NCBI GenBank assembly: GCA_002400415.1 | Contig: DGQP01000009.1 | Span: 342,478 to 406,477 of the forward strand | Reading direction: 5' to 3' | Source: Chitinophagaceae bacterium UBA4411 | Lineage (GTDB): Bacteria; Bacteroidota; Bacteroidia; Chitinophagales; Chitinophagaceae | DNA length: 64,000 nt | Part shown: one piece after another, positions 18,707 to 27,361 of the stretch | Layout of the letters: every line of letters begins with the position of its first letter | Numbering within the stretch: position 1 is the first letter of the stretch | Translations under genes and position numbers: made by a program | Notes under the pieces: generated by a model | Told to the model about the DNA's origin: nothing | Database searches by the model: none | The model's input: only the letters and a program-made list of their open reading frames with translations

Positions 18707-18848
18707 TATTTTAAGATAACAAATCTACGGGAACAAGGTTGGGCTGGTTTGTCCGGGGAAAGACAAACAGCTGTTCTTAACTTTTCATTAGCCGGGATGA
18801 TTCTTATCAAAACTTAGGGATGAAACAGGATTTTTAGCCCTGGAACAT

Positions 18849-18856
18849 TATATTTG
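18849..18856 (+). promoter_or_regulatory. -7 box of the adk promoter
   Basis: TATATTTG matches TAnnTTTG exactly, 27 nt before the adk ATG. The -33 region is T-rich without an exact TTTG. Confidence 0.5.
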
Positions 18857-18883
18857 TTGCTTCACCAAGGTTAGCCATAGCTT

Positions 18884-19462
18884 ATGTTTAATTTGATCCT
18901 CTTTGGACCTCCCGGCAGCGGAAAAGGCACACAATCAGAAAGATTGGTTGAGAAATACGGGCTGGTCCATCTTTCTACCGGTAATTTGTTGCGGGAGGAA
19001 ATTTCCCAGAAAACACCCCTCGGGCTGGAAGCCAAAAGTTTTATGGATAAAGGCCAGCTGGTGCCGGATGAAGTGGTCATCGGCATGGTGGATTCTTATT
19101 TTGATAAGCATAAAGAAGCCAAAGGTTTCCTGTTTGATGGGTTTCCCCGTACGGTGGCCCAGGCTATTGCCCTGGACAAATTACTGGAATTAAAAAAGAC
19201 GGAAATTGCTTCCGTGGTGGCCCTGGAAGTAGGTGAAGAGGAACTGGTAAAACGTTTGCTGAACCGCGGAAAGACCTCGGGCAGAAGTGATGATACCAAC
19301 GAGGAAGTGATCCGGAAAAGGTTTTCTGTCTATAGTAATGAAACAACTCCTGTGGCCGAGCATTATAAAAAAGCCCGTAAATTTCACCCGGTTAAAGGAG
19401 AAGGAACAGTAGATGATATCTTTTCAGCCATTAGTGAAGCCATCAATAAGAGATTAAAATAA
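18884..19462 (+). CDS. adk: adenylate kinase
   Basis: 192 residues, the short-lid type. The P-loop is GPPGSGKGTQ at residues 7-16. Next come the AMP-binding HLSTGNLLREEI, GFLFDGFPRTVAQA, and the compact lid RGKTSGRSDDTNEEVIRKRF. The zinc-binding insertion of long forms is absent. It interconverts ATP+AMP and 2 ADP in the cytoplasm. It is followed by a strong terminator and looks monocistronic. Confidence 0.97.
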   Translation: MFNLILFGPPGSGKGTQSERLVEKYGLVHLSTGNLLREEISQKTPLGLEAKSFMDKGQLVPDEVVIGMVDSYFDKHKEAKGFLFDGFPRTVAQAIALDKLLELKKTEIASVVALEVGEEELVKRLLNRGKTSGRSDDTNEEVIRKRFSVYSNETTPVAEHYKKARKFHPVKGEGTVDDIFSAISEAINKRLK

Positions 19463-19480
19463 ATTGATTACTAATTTTGC

Positions 19481-19512
19481 AATGCCGGTGTAATCACCGG
19501 CATTTTGTTTTG
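19481..19512 (+). terminator. terminator of adk
   Basis: AATGCCGGTG, TAAT, CACCGGCATT is a perfect 10-bp stem followed by TTGTTTT. It lies 18 nt after the adk stop. Confidence 0.9.
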
Positions 19513-19554
19513 CATAACCGGTTTTCGTAAACTTGTAACCTGTAAGCTTGTCAC

Positions 19555-20034
19555 ATGAGCATTGAAAAGGAGAATTTTCTGCGTACCAAACTGGTTCCTT
19601 ACCTGCAACAATTGGCCCCGGCCACCACAGCCCGCTGGGGAAAAATGAATGTGCAGCAGATGATTGAACATTATGAAGGTGATGCTGTTCGCATTGCCAG
19701 TGGCCGTCTAAAAACAGATAGTATACTGACCCCTGCCGGAAACCTGGAACGAATGCGGGAATTCATGATGAGTGATAAACCCTTCAAAGAAAATACAAAG
19801 AACCCGTTGCTGGGGGAAGAGCCGGCACCACTGCGCTATAAAACAGTGCAGGGCGCAATTGGCGCCCTGCAACAGGAATTAATCTACTTTTTTGAAGCTT
19901 TTGAACAAGAACCTGGATTGATTACCCGTAATCCCTTCTTTGGCGATCTCAACTTTGAACAGAATGTACAGTTGCTCTATAAACATGCCCTGCACCATCT
20001 CCGGCAGTTTGGGGTGGAGCCGCTTAAAACTTAA
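19555..20034 (+). CDS. DUF1569/DinB-like four-helix protein
   Basis: 159 residues. The segment TTARWGKMNVQQMIEHYEGD resembles the N-terminal metal-binding helix of DUF1569/DinB-like proteins (usually WGKMNVxQMLxH). ALHHLRQFGV near the end supplies the second His pair. Members are putative metal-dependent enzymes of unknown substrate. The start ATG follows a near-consensus TAAGCTTG box by 4 nt. It overlaps the convergent lipoprotein gene by 4 nt at the 3' end. Confidence 0.75.
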   Translation: MSIEKENFLRTKLVPYLQQLAPATTARWGKMNVQQMIEHYEGDAVRIASGRLKTDSILTPAGNLERMREFMMSDKPFKENTKNPLLGEEPAPLRYKTVQGAIGALQQELIYFFEAFEQEPGLITRNPFFGDLNFEQNVQLLYKHALHHLRQFGVEPLKT

Positions 20035-20492
20035 AATTTTGTTTTCAGTAATGAATCGGCTTTTGCAAGACTGCCCAGGATCGCTTCTTTCACTTTACCC
20101 ACTTTCATCTTTTCATCAGTCAGGTATTTTATCCGTTGCCCTGCATCGTTCAGCGAAGAGTCCATATTGAATTCCTCCATCCATTTATTCATGGCAAACT
20201 CAGCATAACTCAGTTCTTTGGCCAGGCTGTCAATCCTGGCTTTCAGCGGGGCGGCTGCCTGCTGTGCCTTTACCGGAAGTTTGGCAATTGAATCCAGCCA
20301 TTGCTGCGCCTGTTTCTGTGCAGCAGATAGCTTCGGCATTTTACCCATACCCACGTCATGCCCCTCCATCACATCATGCATCAGGCTGTCTGCCTCAGTT
20401 TTTGGAGCAGAGCCGGCATGGTTATGTTTGTCATCGTTATTACAAGCAAACAATAGGAATACACTTGCAAAAAACAAGATCAGTTTTTTCAT
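20031..20492 (-). CDS. hypothetical lipoprotein
   Basis: 153 residues with lipobox LFAC (MKKLILFFASVFLLFAC). The early mature region is His/Asp-rich (NNDDKHNHAG). The rest is predicted largely helical, with LSAAQKQAQQWLDSIAKLP and repeated Lys/Leu. No named domain is recognised. It is followed upstream on the same strand by another small secreted helical protein, suggesting a two-gene unit. Confidence 0.72.
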   Translation of the reverse strand: MKKLILFFASVFLLFACNNDDKHNHAGSAPKTEADSLMHDVMEGHDVGMGKMPKLSAAQKQAQQWLDSIAKLPVKAQQAAAPLKARIDSLAKELSYAEFAMNKWMEEFNMDSSLNDAGQRIKYLTDEKMKVGKVKEAILGSLAKADSLLKTKF

Positions 20493-20541
20493 TAGTAATT
20501 AATATTTTATTCAGGGATAAGAAAATACAACGGCAAATTTA

Positions 20542-20931
20542 TCACTGTTTATGTTCTTCTCCGCTGCATTTTTCGGTCATTTCATGAAACAGCTCATGCA
20601 ATGCGGTTAACTTTTCAGTGATCTGTTTGTCTGTTCCATTGTTTTTGATCAGCTTGTGTAGTTCTTTACTGCCTTTTACCAGTTTTTTTAATTGTTCTTT
20701 AATGGCAGCTTTACTAAAACCTTCCGGGGCGGTGGAGGTTTTCCAGGCCACTGCTTTATCAATTATTTCCTGGCTGCGGGCTTTGACCGGCCCCAATTTA
20801 CCTTCCTCGGCCGGATGGAAAGTGGCACTCATAATATCATGGAAATCGCTTAGTTCTTTCCATTTGGCCTGGGCCGAAACAGCTACAGTAAGTCCTAATA
20901 AAACAACGAGCAGGCTGGCAATCTTTTTCAT
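20542..20931 (-). CDS. secreted helical protein, cytochrome-b562/c'-like fold without haem motif
   Basis: 129 residues with signal peptide ending VSAQA. The mature part is all-helical, with DFHDIMSATFHPAEEGKLGP and ALHELFHEMTEKCSG. The pattern resembles four-helix cytochrome c'/b562-type proteins, but no CxxCH is present. Several His/Met residues could bind a metal; this is inference. A TAAATTTG box on the minus strand (20949-20956) lies 17 nt upstream. Confidence 0.72.
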   Translation of the reverse strand: MKKIASLLVVLLGLTVAVSAQAKWKELSDFHDIMSATFHPAEEGKLGPVKARSQEIIDKAVAWKTSTAPEGFSKAAIKEQLKKLVKGSKELHKLIKNNGTDKQITEKLTALHELFHEMTEKCSGEEHKQ

Positions 20932-21050
20932 AATCGTTTTTTAGAGATCAAATTTAAAGACAGGGACTATTTTTAATATGACTAAAATCATTTGACTGGT
21001 TCTTTTTGTTTTTCGGGTAATTTCGTTATGACTAAAGCTTGCTTGCAACA

Positions 21051-23129
21051 ATGAATAAACTACAGAACTACATAAACGGGAAATGGGTGAGTGGTGACGG
21101 AGACGGGCAACTTCTCTTTAATGCGGTGACGGGTGAGCCGGTAGCTGCGGCCAGCACACAAGGCCTTGATTTTAAAGCGATGCTGGAATACGGCCGGAAG
21201 GTGGGTAATAGGTCTCTCCGAACAATGACCTTCCACCAGCGGGGCAATATGCTGAAAGCCCTGGCTCTGCATTTGAGAAATCATCTTGATAAATTTTATG
21301 CAATCAGCTACCAGACCGGGGCCACTAAAGCCGACAGTTGGGTGGATATAGAAGGTGGTATCGGGAATTTATTTGCCAATGCATCGCTGCGCCGCAAATT
21401 TCCGGATGAAGTGTTTTGTATTGACGGGGAAAGCCATAACCTCAGCAAGCAAAATACATTTATGGGTACACATATCCTGACACCCAAAGAAGGGGTGGCG
21501 GTTCATATCAATGCCTTTAATTTTCCTGTCTGGGGGATGCTGGAAAAAATTGCAGTGAACTTACTGGCAGGTATGCCTGCCATCGTAAAACCGGCAACGG
21601 TTACCTCTTATTTAACAGAAGCTGTGGTAAGAGAGATCATTGCCTCCAACATTTTACCCGAAGGCGCATTGCAACTCATTTGCGGTTCAGCCGGAGATAT
21701 ACTGGATCATGTTACTTCACAGGATGTGGTTACGTTCACCGGCTCTGCCTCCACCGGGCTGCTATTAAAATCCAATAAAAATATTTTAGCCAATAATGTT
21801 CCGTTCACCATGGAGGCAGACAGCCTTAATTGTATTGTGCTTGGCAATGATGTGGAACCCGGAATGCCTGAATGGGATGTGTTTGTAAAAGAAGTGCGCC
21901 GGGAAATGACACTGAAAGCCGGTCAGCGCTGCACAGGTATCCGCCGCATATTTGTTCCCGAAAATAAAACGGAAGAGATGTGGAAGGCGATTGCTGCTGC
22001 GCTTTCGCAGACCACGATCGGCAACCCGCTGAATGAGAAAGTAAGAATGGGAAGTCTGGCCGGTGAAACACAACGCGAGGAAGTGAAAGTACAGGTACAA
22101 AAACTGTTGGCGTCTTCGCAGATTGTCTATGGCTCCCTGGATAGCGTGGAGGTAATTGATGCAGATGCCGGCAAGGGTGCATTTATGTCCCCGGTTTTAT
22201 TAATGAATGACAAACCATTTGTAACAAAAGAAGTGCATGAAGTGGAAGCTTTCGGGCCGGTGAGTACGATCATGCCGTATAAAAATGCGGATGATACCAT
22301 TGCATTGAGCAAATTGGGTAAGGGGTCATTGGTGACAACGATTGTAACAGCAGATGAAAAAATAGCCCGTCACTATGTGATCGGTGCTGCCACACATCAT
22401 GGAAGAATATTAGTGCTGAATAATGAATGTGCCAAAGAAAGTACCGGCCATGGTTCACCACTTCCCTTATTAGTACATGGTGGCCCGGGCCGGGCTGGTG
22501 GTGGTGAAGAAATGGGAGGTATCCGCGGCGTAAAACATTATTTGCAGCGAACTGCATTGCAGGGTTCACCCACTATGATCACCGGTATCACCAATGTTTA
22601 TCAACCCAACGCCAAAGGAAAAGATCCCGGTAAACATCCGTTCCAGAAATATTTTGAAGAACTCCAGGTGGGTGACCAGTTGCTGACGGATAAAAGAATG
22701 ATCAGCAGCGAAGACATAGACCGGTTCGCCGGCCTGAGCGGCGATCATTTTTATGCGCATATCAAAACCACCGATTTTAATGGTACCATGTTTGAACAGC
22801 AGGTGGCACATGGGTATTTGATCATGAGTATTGCGGCCGGTTTATTTGTTGACAGTTATGCAAAGAACCCGGTGTTATTGAACTATGGCATTGATGAATT
22901 ACGTTTCACCAAGCCGGTTTATCCCGGTGCAGAGATACAGATCCGGTTTACCTGCAAAGAAAAATTACCCAACGACAAAAGAGCGGTGGAGAAACCGGAA
23001 GATATGAAGCGGGGAGACGATATTGATAAGGGTATTGTGAAATGGCTGGTGGAAATGCTGGACGGAACAGACGAGCCTGTGGTGGGAGTGGCTACGATAT
23101 TAACGATGGTGGCAAAAAAGAACCAATAA
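21051..23129 (+). CDS. paaZ: PaaZ-type bifunctional aldehyde dehydrogenase / oxepin-CoA hydrolase
   Basis: 692 residues from the ATG at 21051; a TTG four codons upstream is less likely. The N-terminal aldehyde dehydrogenase (about 1-520) has FTGSASTG, the catalytic Cys in LKAGQRCTGIRRIF and general-base Glu in FTMEADSLN. The C-terminal MaoC-like hydratase has AGLSGDHFYAH and the AHGYLIMSIAAGL helix. In the phenylacetate pathway the enzyme opens the oxepin ring and oxidises the semialdehyde. An enoyl-CoA hydratase follows 19 nt downstream, but the ring-epoxidase genes are not in this window. Confidence 0.93.
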   Translation: MNKLQNYINGKWVSGDGDGQLLFNAVTGEPVAAASTQGLDFKAMLEYGRKVGNRSLRTMTFHQRGNMLKALALHLRNHLDKFYAISYQTGATKADSWVDIEGGIGNLFANASLRRKFPDEVFCIDGESHNLSKQNTFMGTHILTPKEGVAVHINAFNFPVWGMLEKIAVNLLAGMPAIVKPATVTSYLTEAVVREIIASNILPEGALQLICGSAGDILDHVTSQDVVTFTGSASTGLLLKSNKNILANNVPFTMEADSLNCIVLGNDVEPGMPEWDVFVKEVRREMTLKAGQRCTGIRRIFVPENKTEEMWKAIAAALSQTTIGNPLNEKVRMGSLAGETQREEVKVQVQKLLASSQIVYGSLDSVEVIDADAGKGAFMSPVLLMNDKPFVTKEVHEVEAFGPVSTIMPYKNADDTIALSKLGKGSLVTTIVTADEKIARHYVIGAATHHGRILVLNNECAKESTGHGSPLPLLVHGGPGRAGGGEEMGGIRGVKHYLQRTALQGSPTMITGITNVYQPNAKGKDPGKHPFQKYFEELQVGDQLLTDKRMISSEDIDRFAGLSGDHFYAHIKTTDFNGTMFEQQVAHGYLIMSIAAGLFVDSYAKNPVLLNYGIDELRFTKPVYPGAEIQIRFTCKEKLPNDKRAVEKPEDMKRGDDIDKGIVKWLVEMLDGTDEPVVGVATILTMVAKKNQ

Positions 23130-23148
23130 TTACGATAAATCGTTTTTT

Positions 23149-23907
23149 ATGTCAGACGCATATGTCAAATCATCTTACCAGCATGGAATAACAACCATTG
23201 AGTTCTTTCACCCGCAAAGCAATTCATTGCCCGGTAAGATACTGGATGAACTGGCACAGGCTATTCATGGTGCGGGAAATGATCCGGATACAAAGCTGGT
23301 TATTCTTCGCTCGGCGGGAGAAAAGGCCTTTTGTGCCGGCGCATCGTTTGATGAACTCGCAGCCATTCAAAACGAAGAACAAGGGTTGCAATTTTTTAGC
23401 GGCTTTGCTCATGTGATTAATGCCATCAGGATCTGCCCAAAGTTTGTGATTGCCCGTATACAGGGAAAATGCGTGGGTGGCGGCGTGGGCATTGCGGCGG
23501 CAGCTGATTATGCGATAGCCATGGAAGGTGCAGATGTGAAACTGAGTGAACTGGCGGTTGGTATCGGCCCTTTTGTAGTAGGTCCTGCGGTGGAAAGAAA
23601 GATCGGTGTGGCAGCTTTTTCACAGCTGGCCATTGATGCCACAATGTGGCGTACTGCAGAATGGGCGAGAAAAAAAGGATTATATGCAGAATTGCATCAT
23701 ACAACAGCGGATATGGATGAAGCGATACAAAAACTCTCCCATACACTGGTGCATTCGAGCCCGGAAGCAATGGCTGCAATGAAAAAAATATTCTGGAAAG
23801 GGACTGAACATTGGAACCAGTTGCTGGTTGAACGGGCAGCGATCAGCGGAAAATTAGTACTGAGTGATTTTACAAAACAGGCGATAGCAACATTTAAAAA
23901 GAAATAA
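23149..23907 (+). CDS. enoyl-CoA hydratase/isomerase family protein
   Basis: 252 residues, crotonase fold. Oxyanion-hole segments are GEKAFCAGASFDEL and GKCVGGGVGIAAAADYAIA. One catalytic Glu is plausible in the helix MEGADVKLSELAVGIG. It follows paaZ by 19 nt, so a role as a phenylacetate-pathway hydratase or isomerase (PaaF/PaaG-like) is reasonable. Sequence alone does not separate these. It is full length for the family. Confidence 0.88.
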   Translation: MSDAYVKSSYQHGITTIEFFHPQSNSLPGKILDELAQAIHGAGNDPDTKLVILRSAGEKAFCAGASFDELAAIQNEEQGLQFFSGFAHVINAIRICPKFVIARIQGKCVGGGVGIAAAADYAIAMEGADVKLSELAVGIGPFVVGPAVERKIGVAAFSQLAIDATMWRTAEWARKKGLYAELHHTTADMDEAIQKLSHTLVHSSPEAMAAMKKIFWKGTEHWNQLLVERAAISGKLVLSDFTKQAIATFKKK

Positions 23908-23922
23908 ACTGCCCGATACCGC

Positions 23923-24582
23923 TTGAAAAAGAACAACCCCGTTGCCATCCGGACATTCAGTGCTGCTGATTTCAAGACTATTTGTAATAAACTGGCTAAA
24001 AGGGATAAAGAGCTTTATGCCATCATTAAACAGTATGGTCATCCACCCATGTGGACAAGACCCGCCACTTTTCAAACCCTGATTCTCACCATACTGGAAC
24101 AACAGGTTTCGCTGGCTTCGGCCTATGCTGCATTCAAAAAACTAAAAGAAAGGATCGGGTATGTAACCCCGGCTAAAATCCTTTCATTGAATGATGAAGA
24201 AATGAGGGCCTGCTATTTCACCCGGCAAAAGACCGTTTATGCAAGGGAACTGGCCCTGGCCATCCAATCCGGGAGAATCAGCCTGAAAAAACTATCGGTA
24301 TTGCCGGATGAAGCGGTAAGAGAGCAAATGATACAGCTCAAAGGCATTGGTCACTGGACCATTGATGTGTACCTGATGCATGCCCTGCAGCGAACAGATC
24401 TTTTCCCGCTGGGGGATATTGCTTTAGTGAACAGCTTAAAAGAAGTAAAAAAATTACCGGGAGCTGTCAGCAAAGAAAAAATGCTGGAGATTGCTGAGCC
24501 CTGGCGGCCTTACCGCACTATTGCAGCAATGATCTTGTGGCATGCATATATAAAGAAGCGGGGAATTAAAATACAATCGTAA
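23923..24582 (+). CDS. DNA-3-methyladenine glycosylase (HhH-GPD, AlkA-like)
   Basis: 219 residues from a TTG start at 23923, 15 nt after the hydratase stop; no ATG is nearby upstream. The HhH-GPD domain shows TLILTILEQQVSLASAYAAF and the hairpin LKGIGHWTIDVYLMHALQ. The catalytic Asp is in LFPLGDIALVNSL. It removes alkylated purines in base-excision repair. A second AlkA-like gene lies at 54021. Confidence 0.85.
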   Translation: MKKNNPVAIRTFSAADFKTICNKLAKRDKELYAIIKQYGHPPMWTRPATFQTLILTILEQQVSLASAYAAFKKLKERIGYVTPAKILSLNDEEMRACYFTRQKTVYARELALAIQSGRISLKKLSVLPDEAVREQMIQLKGIGHWTIDVYLMHALQRTDLFPLGDIALVNSLKEVKKLPGAVSKEKMLEIAEPWRPYRTIAAMILWHAYIKKRGIKIQS

Positions 24583-24620
24583 AAGGTAGCCGGTAAATAT
24601 TGTTTATTTACTTTGCCTGT

Positions 24621-25439
24621 ATGTTACCGCTACCGCCCCCGGATTTTTGTCTACTGATTCCCTGCTACAATAATACAGAAGGATTGGTTGAATCATTGAA
24701 TACTGTGGAGTATGAGGAAGAAAAGTACCTCGTCGTGGTGGTGGATGATGGAAGCGCTGTTGCCCTGGAAGAAAAATTGATAAGGTCAGGATTAAAAAGG
24801 CCGGTCCGGTTTGTGATATTAACCAATAAAAAAAACGAAGGAATTACATCTTCACTGAACAAAGGCCTGGACTGGATAACAACCAATACAACAACAAAAT
24901 ATATTGCCAGGCTTGATTGTGGTGATACCTGCGATCCTGAAAGGTTTGTTAAGCAGGTTCAATACCTTGATTTGCATCATGAAGTGATTTTGCTGGGAAG
25001 CTGGTGCAGGTTCTTGGATAAAAAAAAGAGCCAGGGGTATTCGTACAAAACACCTTTATTACATGAAGAAATTGTTAAGGAAATGCACTTCAGGAATGTA
25101 TTCATTCACCCTGCGGTGATGTTCAGGGTATCTGTGATCAGAGAAAACAGACTTCGGTATCCTGTTAACTTCATGTATGCAGAGGATTATGCTTTCTTTT
25201 GGACTTTAATAAATAACGGACAGTCATTTATACTTGATGAATTTTTGACAATATGTGAAATAAACGGCAAGGGGATCTCTTTACAAAATAGGGGTAAACA
25301 ACTACGATCAAGAATTAAAGTGGTAAATCATTTTGCCACTTCCTTCTCATTAAAAATTCTTAGTTACCTTCGCATGTCGGCTCTCTTTTTAATTCCATAC
25401 CGGATAATATTGCGCTGGAAAGGAAAGAAAAGCCTGTAA
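24621..25439 (+). CDS. glycosyltransferase family 2
   Basis: 272 residues from the ATG at 24621; a TTG seven codons earlier is weaker. The GT-A fold begins CLLIPCYNNTEGLVESL and continues with VVVDDGSAV, NEGITSSLNKGLDWI and the metal-binding-type RLDCGDTCDPERF. A likely catalytic-base segment is NFMYAEDYAFFW. It opens the surface-polysaccharide locus and probably adds one sugar to a lipid-linked chain on the cytoplasmic face; donor is unknown. Confidence 0.9.
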   Translation: MLPLPPPDFCLLIPCYNNTEGLVESLNTVEYEEEKYLVVVVDDGSAVALEEKLIRSGLKRPVRFVILTNKKNEGITSSLNKGLDWITTNTTTKYIARLDCGDTCDPERFVKQVQYLDLHHEVILLGSWCRFLDKKKSQGYSYKTPLLHEEIVKEMHFRNVFIHPAVMFRVSVIRENRLRYPVNFMYAEDYAFFWTLINNGQSFILDEFLTICEINGKGISLQNRGKQLRSRIKVVNHFATSFSLKILSYLRMSALFLIPYRIILRWKGKKSL

Positions 25440-25625
25440 GATGCAGAAGCAACGTTTTTTTGAATGTTGTTGTCAAATCTGGCCACCCATAATAACAGGT
25501 AGCATCTTACGTTAAAGGTCCTGATTAGACTGAGCTTGCCATCTTGAATTATTTTAACCGTTTTTTAATGTAATCGGGAATTTTCTGCATCCAATAGCAG
25601 TCTATCTTCGAAAACTGACCTTCTT

Positions 25626-26744
25626 ATGAATATCGTTCACATAGTTGAACCTTTTGCCGCTGGCATTGCTGTTTTTGTAAGATCACTTACAGAAGCAATG
25701 CCTGATGATTTTCATATCATTATACATGGTGAAAGAAAAAAAGTAATGACAGCCCGCGAGGTCAAGGGTCATTTCCCGCAAAAAAATATACGTTTCATTA
25801 AATGGCGTTCTGCACAAAGGTCTATTGACCCGGTAAAGGATATGTTCGCCTTTACGGAATTATACACTTTACTGAGGCGATTAAAAAAGAAGGGCCTTGT
25901 GGATGCCGTGCATCTTCATTCTTCCAAAAGCGGTCTCCTCGGAAGAGTGGCCTGCAGGCTTGCAGGAATAGGAAATGTTTTCTATACACCCAACGGAGCA
26001 TCGTTTCTGTCCGTAGATAATAAGATGCTCAGGTTCTTCTATAAGCAGATAGAAAAAATTGGTAACCGGCTGGGAGGAAAAGTAATATGTTGCTCGGAGT
26101 CAGAATTAAGCGAATACCGGAAACTTGGAATTGATGCAGCCTATATTAACAATGGTGTATTGTTAATGCAGAAAGAAGTAGCTAAGCAAAAGCAGGATTC
26201 CATATTCAGGATCGTAACCAGCGGACGCATTGAAATACAAAAGCAACCCGTATTATTCAATGCTATTGCAGAATATTTTGAAGGTATGCGGGATATAGAG
26301 TTTGTCTGGATCGGGGACGGACCTGATAAAAATGTGTTTACCGCAGGCAATATAACCGTTACGGGCTGGCTGAACACGGGGTCTGTGCAACAACATATTG
26401 CCGGGGCAGATCTTTATCTCTCAACCTCAAAATACGAAGGCTTGTCTTTTGCGGTGCTGGAGGCGCTGGCTTTGCAAAAACCTGTACTGCTGAGTAACTG
26501 TACGGGTAACTCTGATATTGTGAAGAAGGGTATTAACGGGGGACTGTTTAATAATAAAGAAGAGGCGATAATCAAGATTCTTCAGTATTATAATAACCAG
26601 GAGATGCTGCCGGTAATGGGAGCTTATTCCGGGGAAATATGCCAGGCCGAGTTTGATATGAATCAGAATTTTAAAAATTACCGGGATATGTATGCAGGCT
26701 CCGTAATGGCAACAATACAGAATAAAAAATGGGTGGTTAATTAA
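25626..26744 (+). CDS. glycosyltransferase family 4
   Basis: 372 residues, GT-B fold. The N-terminal half starts MNIVHIVEPFAAGIAVFVRSL, and HLHSSKSGLLGRVACRLAG and FYTPNGASF are typical of GT4. The C-terminal donor half has VTSGRIEIQKQPVLF, FVWIGDGPDK and the EX7E-like STSKYEGLSFAVLEALALQ. It belongs to the polysaccharide locus. The 186 nt before it hold no gene, only a 9-bp inverted repeat (25436-25444 / 25502-25510). Confidence 0.92.
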   Translation: MNIVHIVEPFAAGIAVFVRSLTEAMPDDFHIIIHGERKKVMTAREVKGHFPQKNIRFIKWRSAQRSIDPVKDMFAFTELYTLLRRLKKKGLVDAVHLHSSKSGLLGRVACRLAGIGNVFYTPNGASFLSVDNKMLRFFYKQIEKIGNRLGGKVICCSESELSEYRKLGIDAAYINNGVLLMQKEVAKQKQDSIFRIVTSGRIEIQKQPVLFNAIAEYFEGMRDIEFVWIGDGPDKNVFTAGNITVTGWLNTGSVQQHIAGADLYLSTSKYEGLSFAVLEALALQKPVLLSNCTGNSDIVKKGINGGLFNNKEEAIIKILQYYNNQEMLPVMGAYSGEICQAEFDMNQNFKNYRDMYAGSVMATIQNKKWVVN

Positions 26745-26929
26745 AATTGTAAAATGGGTGTGTTAACTCACTAAACGAATGAAAATACTCAGTTATGCCG
26801 GGAAAATGCTCACTTATAAACTTTAGCAAAATTCAAAGCTTTACCAGTGCTGGTGAATATAATTTCGCAGGTATAACCATAAACCACTGCTGAAATAAAG
26901 CGGAATAAAATCCAATTTTTTCTCATTAT

Positions 26930-27319
26930 ATGAAACCGGCAAATCACTATAAAGACTCAGGGGACCATCAGGAAAGTGATGAGGTAATAATGAATACTAT
27001 TACTTCTTCCCTTGAAATGATTACCCGTAAGCTGGATCTGGAGATGGCAGCCCGGCAAAGGACTGTGGATTTGCAGGAGCAGGAAATCAAAAGACTCCAC
27101 CTGCTATTAGAAGATAAGAACAACCTGATTCTCCGGTTGAATGATAAAATAGCCGAGTGCAAACAAAATGCAGAAGGCAGCAGGCAGCTTATTAATAAAC
27201 TGCTGAATGATATTGAACGGTTACAGCAGGATATTGAGTGGTATAAAAGGACGTATGAGAAGAGAAGTTTGCTTGGAACAATCAAAGAAAAATTGTTCAG
27301 AAATAATATTAAAAACTAA
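26930..27319 (+). CDS. coiled-coil protein with C-terminal WYKxTYExR module
   Basis: 129 residues with no enzymatic domain. Residues ~15-100 form a heptad-rich coiled coil (LDLEMAARQRTVDLQEQEIK, LINKLLNDIERLQQDIE). It ends with W104-YKRTYEKRSLLGTIKEKL. The same tail module follows a coiled coil in the glycosyltransferases at 27362 (W531) and 32354 (W26). This suggests a free adaptor or scaffold subunit that pairs with those enzymes. No family name is recognised. Confidence 0.75.
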   Translation: MKPANHYKDSGDHQESDEVIMNTITSSLEMITRKLDLEMAARQRTVDLQEQEIKRLHLLLEDKNNLILRLNDKIAECKQNAEGSRQLINKLLNDIERLQQDIEWYKRTYEKRSLLGTIKEKLFRNNIKN

Positions 27320-27361
27320 ACAAACAGGATAGCAGGGCAAACATGCCAGCTATTAAAGGAC

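Noticed and set aside
25436..25510. GTAAGATGC / GCATCTTAC inverted repeat after the first GT2 gene.
   Set aside because: The loop is 57 nt and no T-run follows, so neither a terminator nor a mobile-element end is supported.
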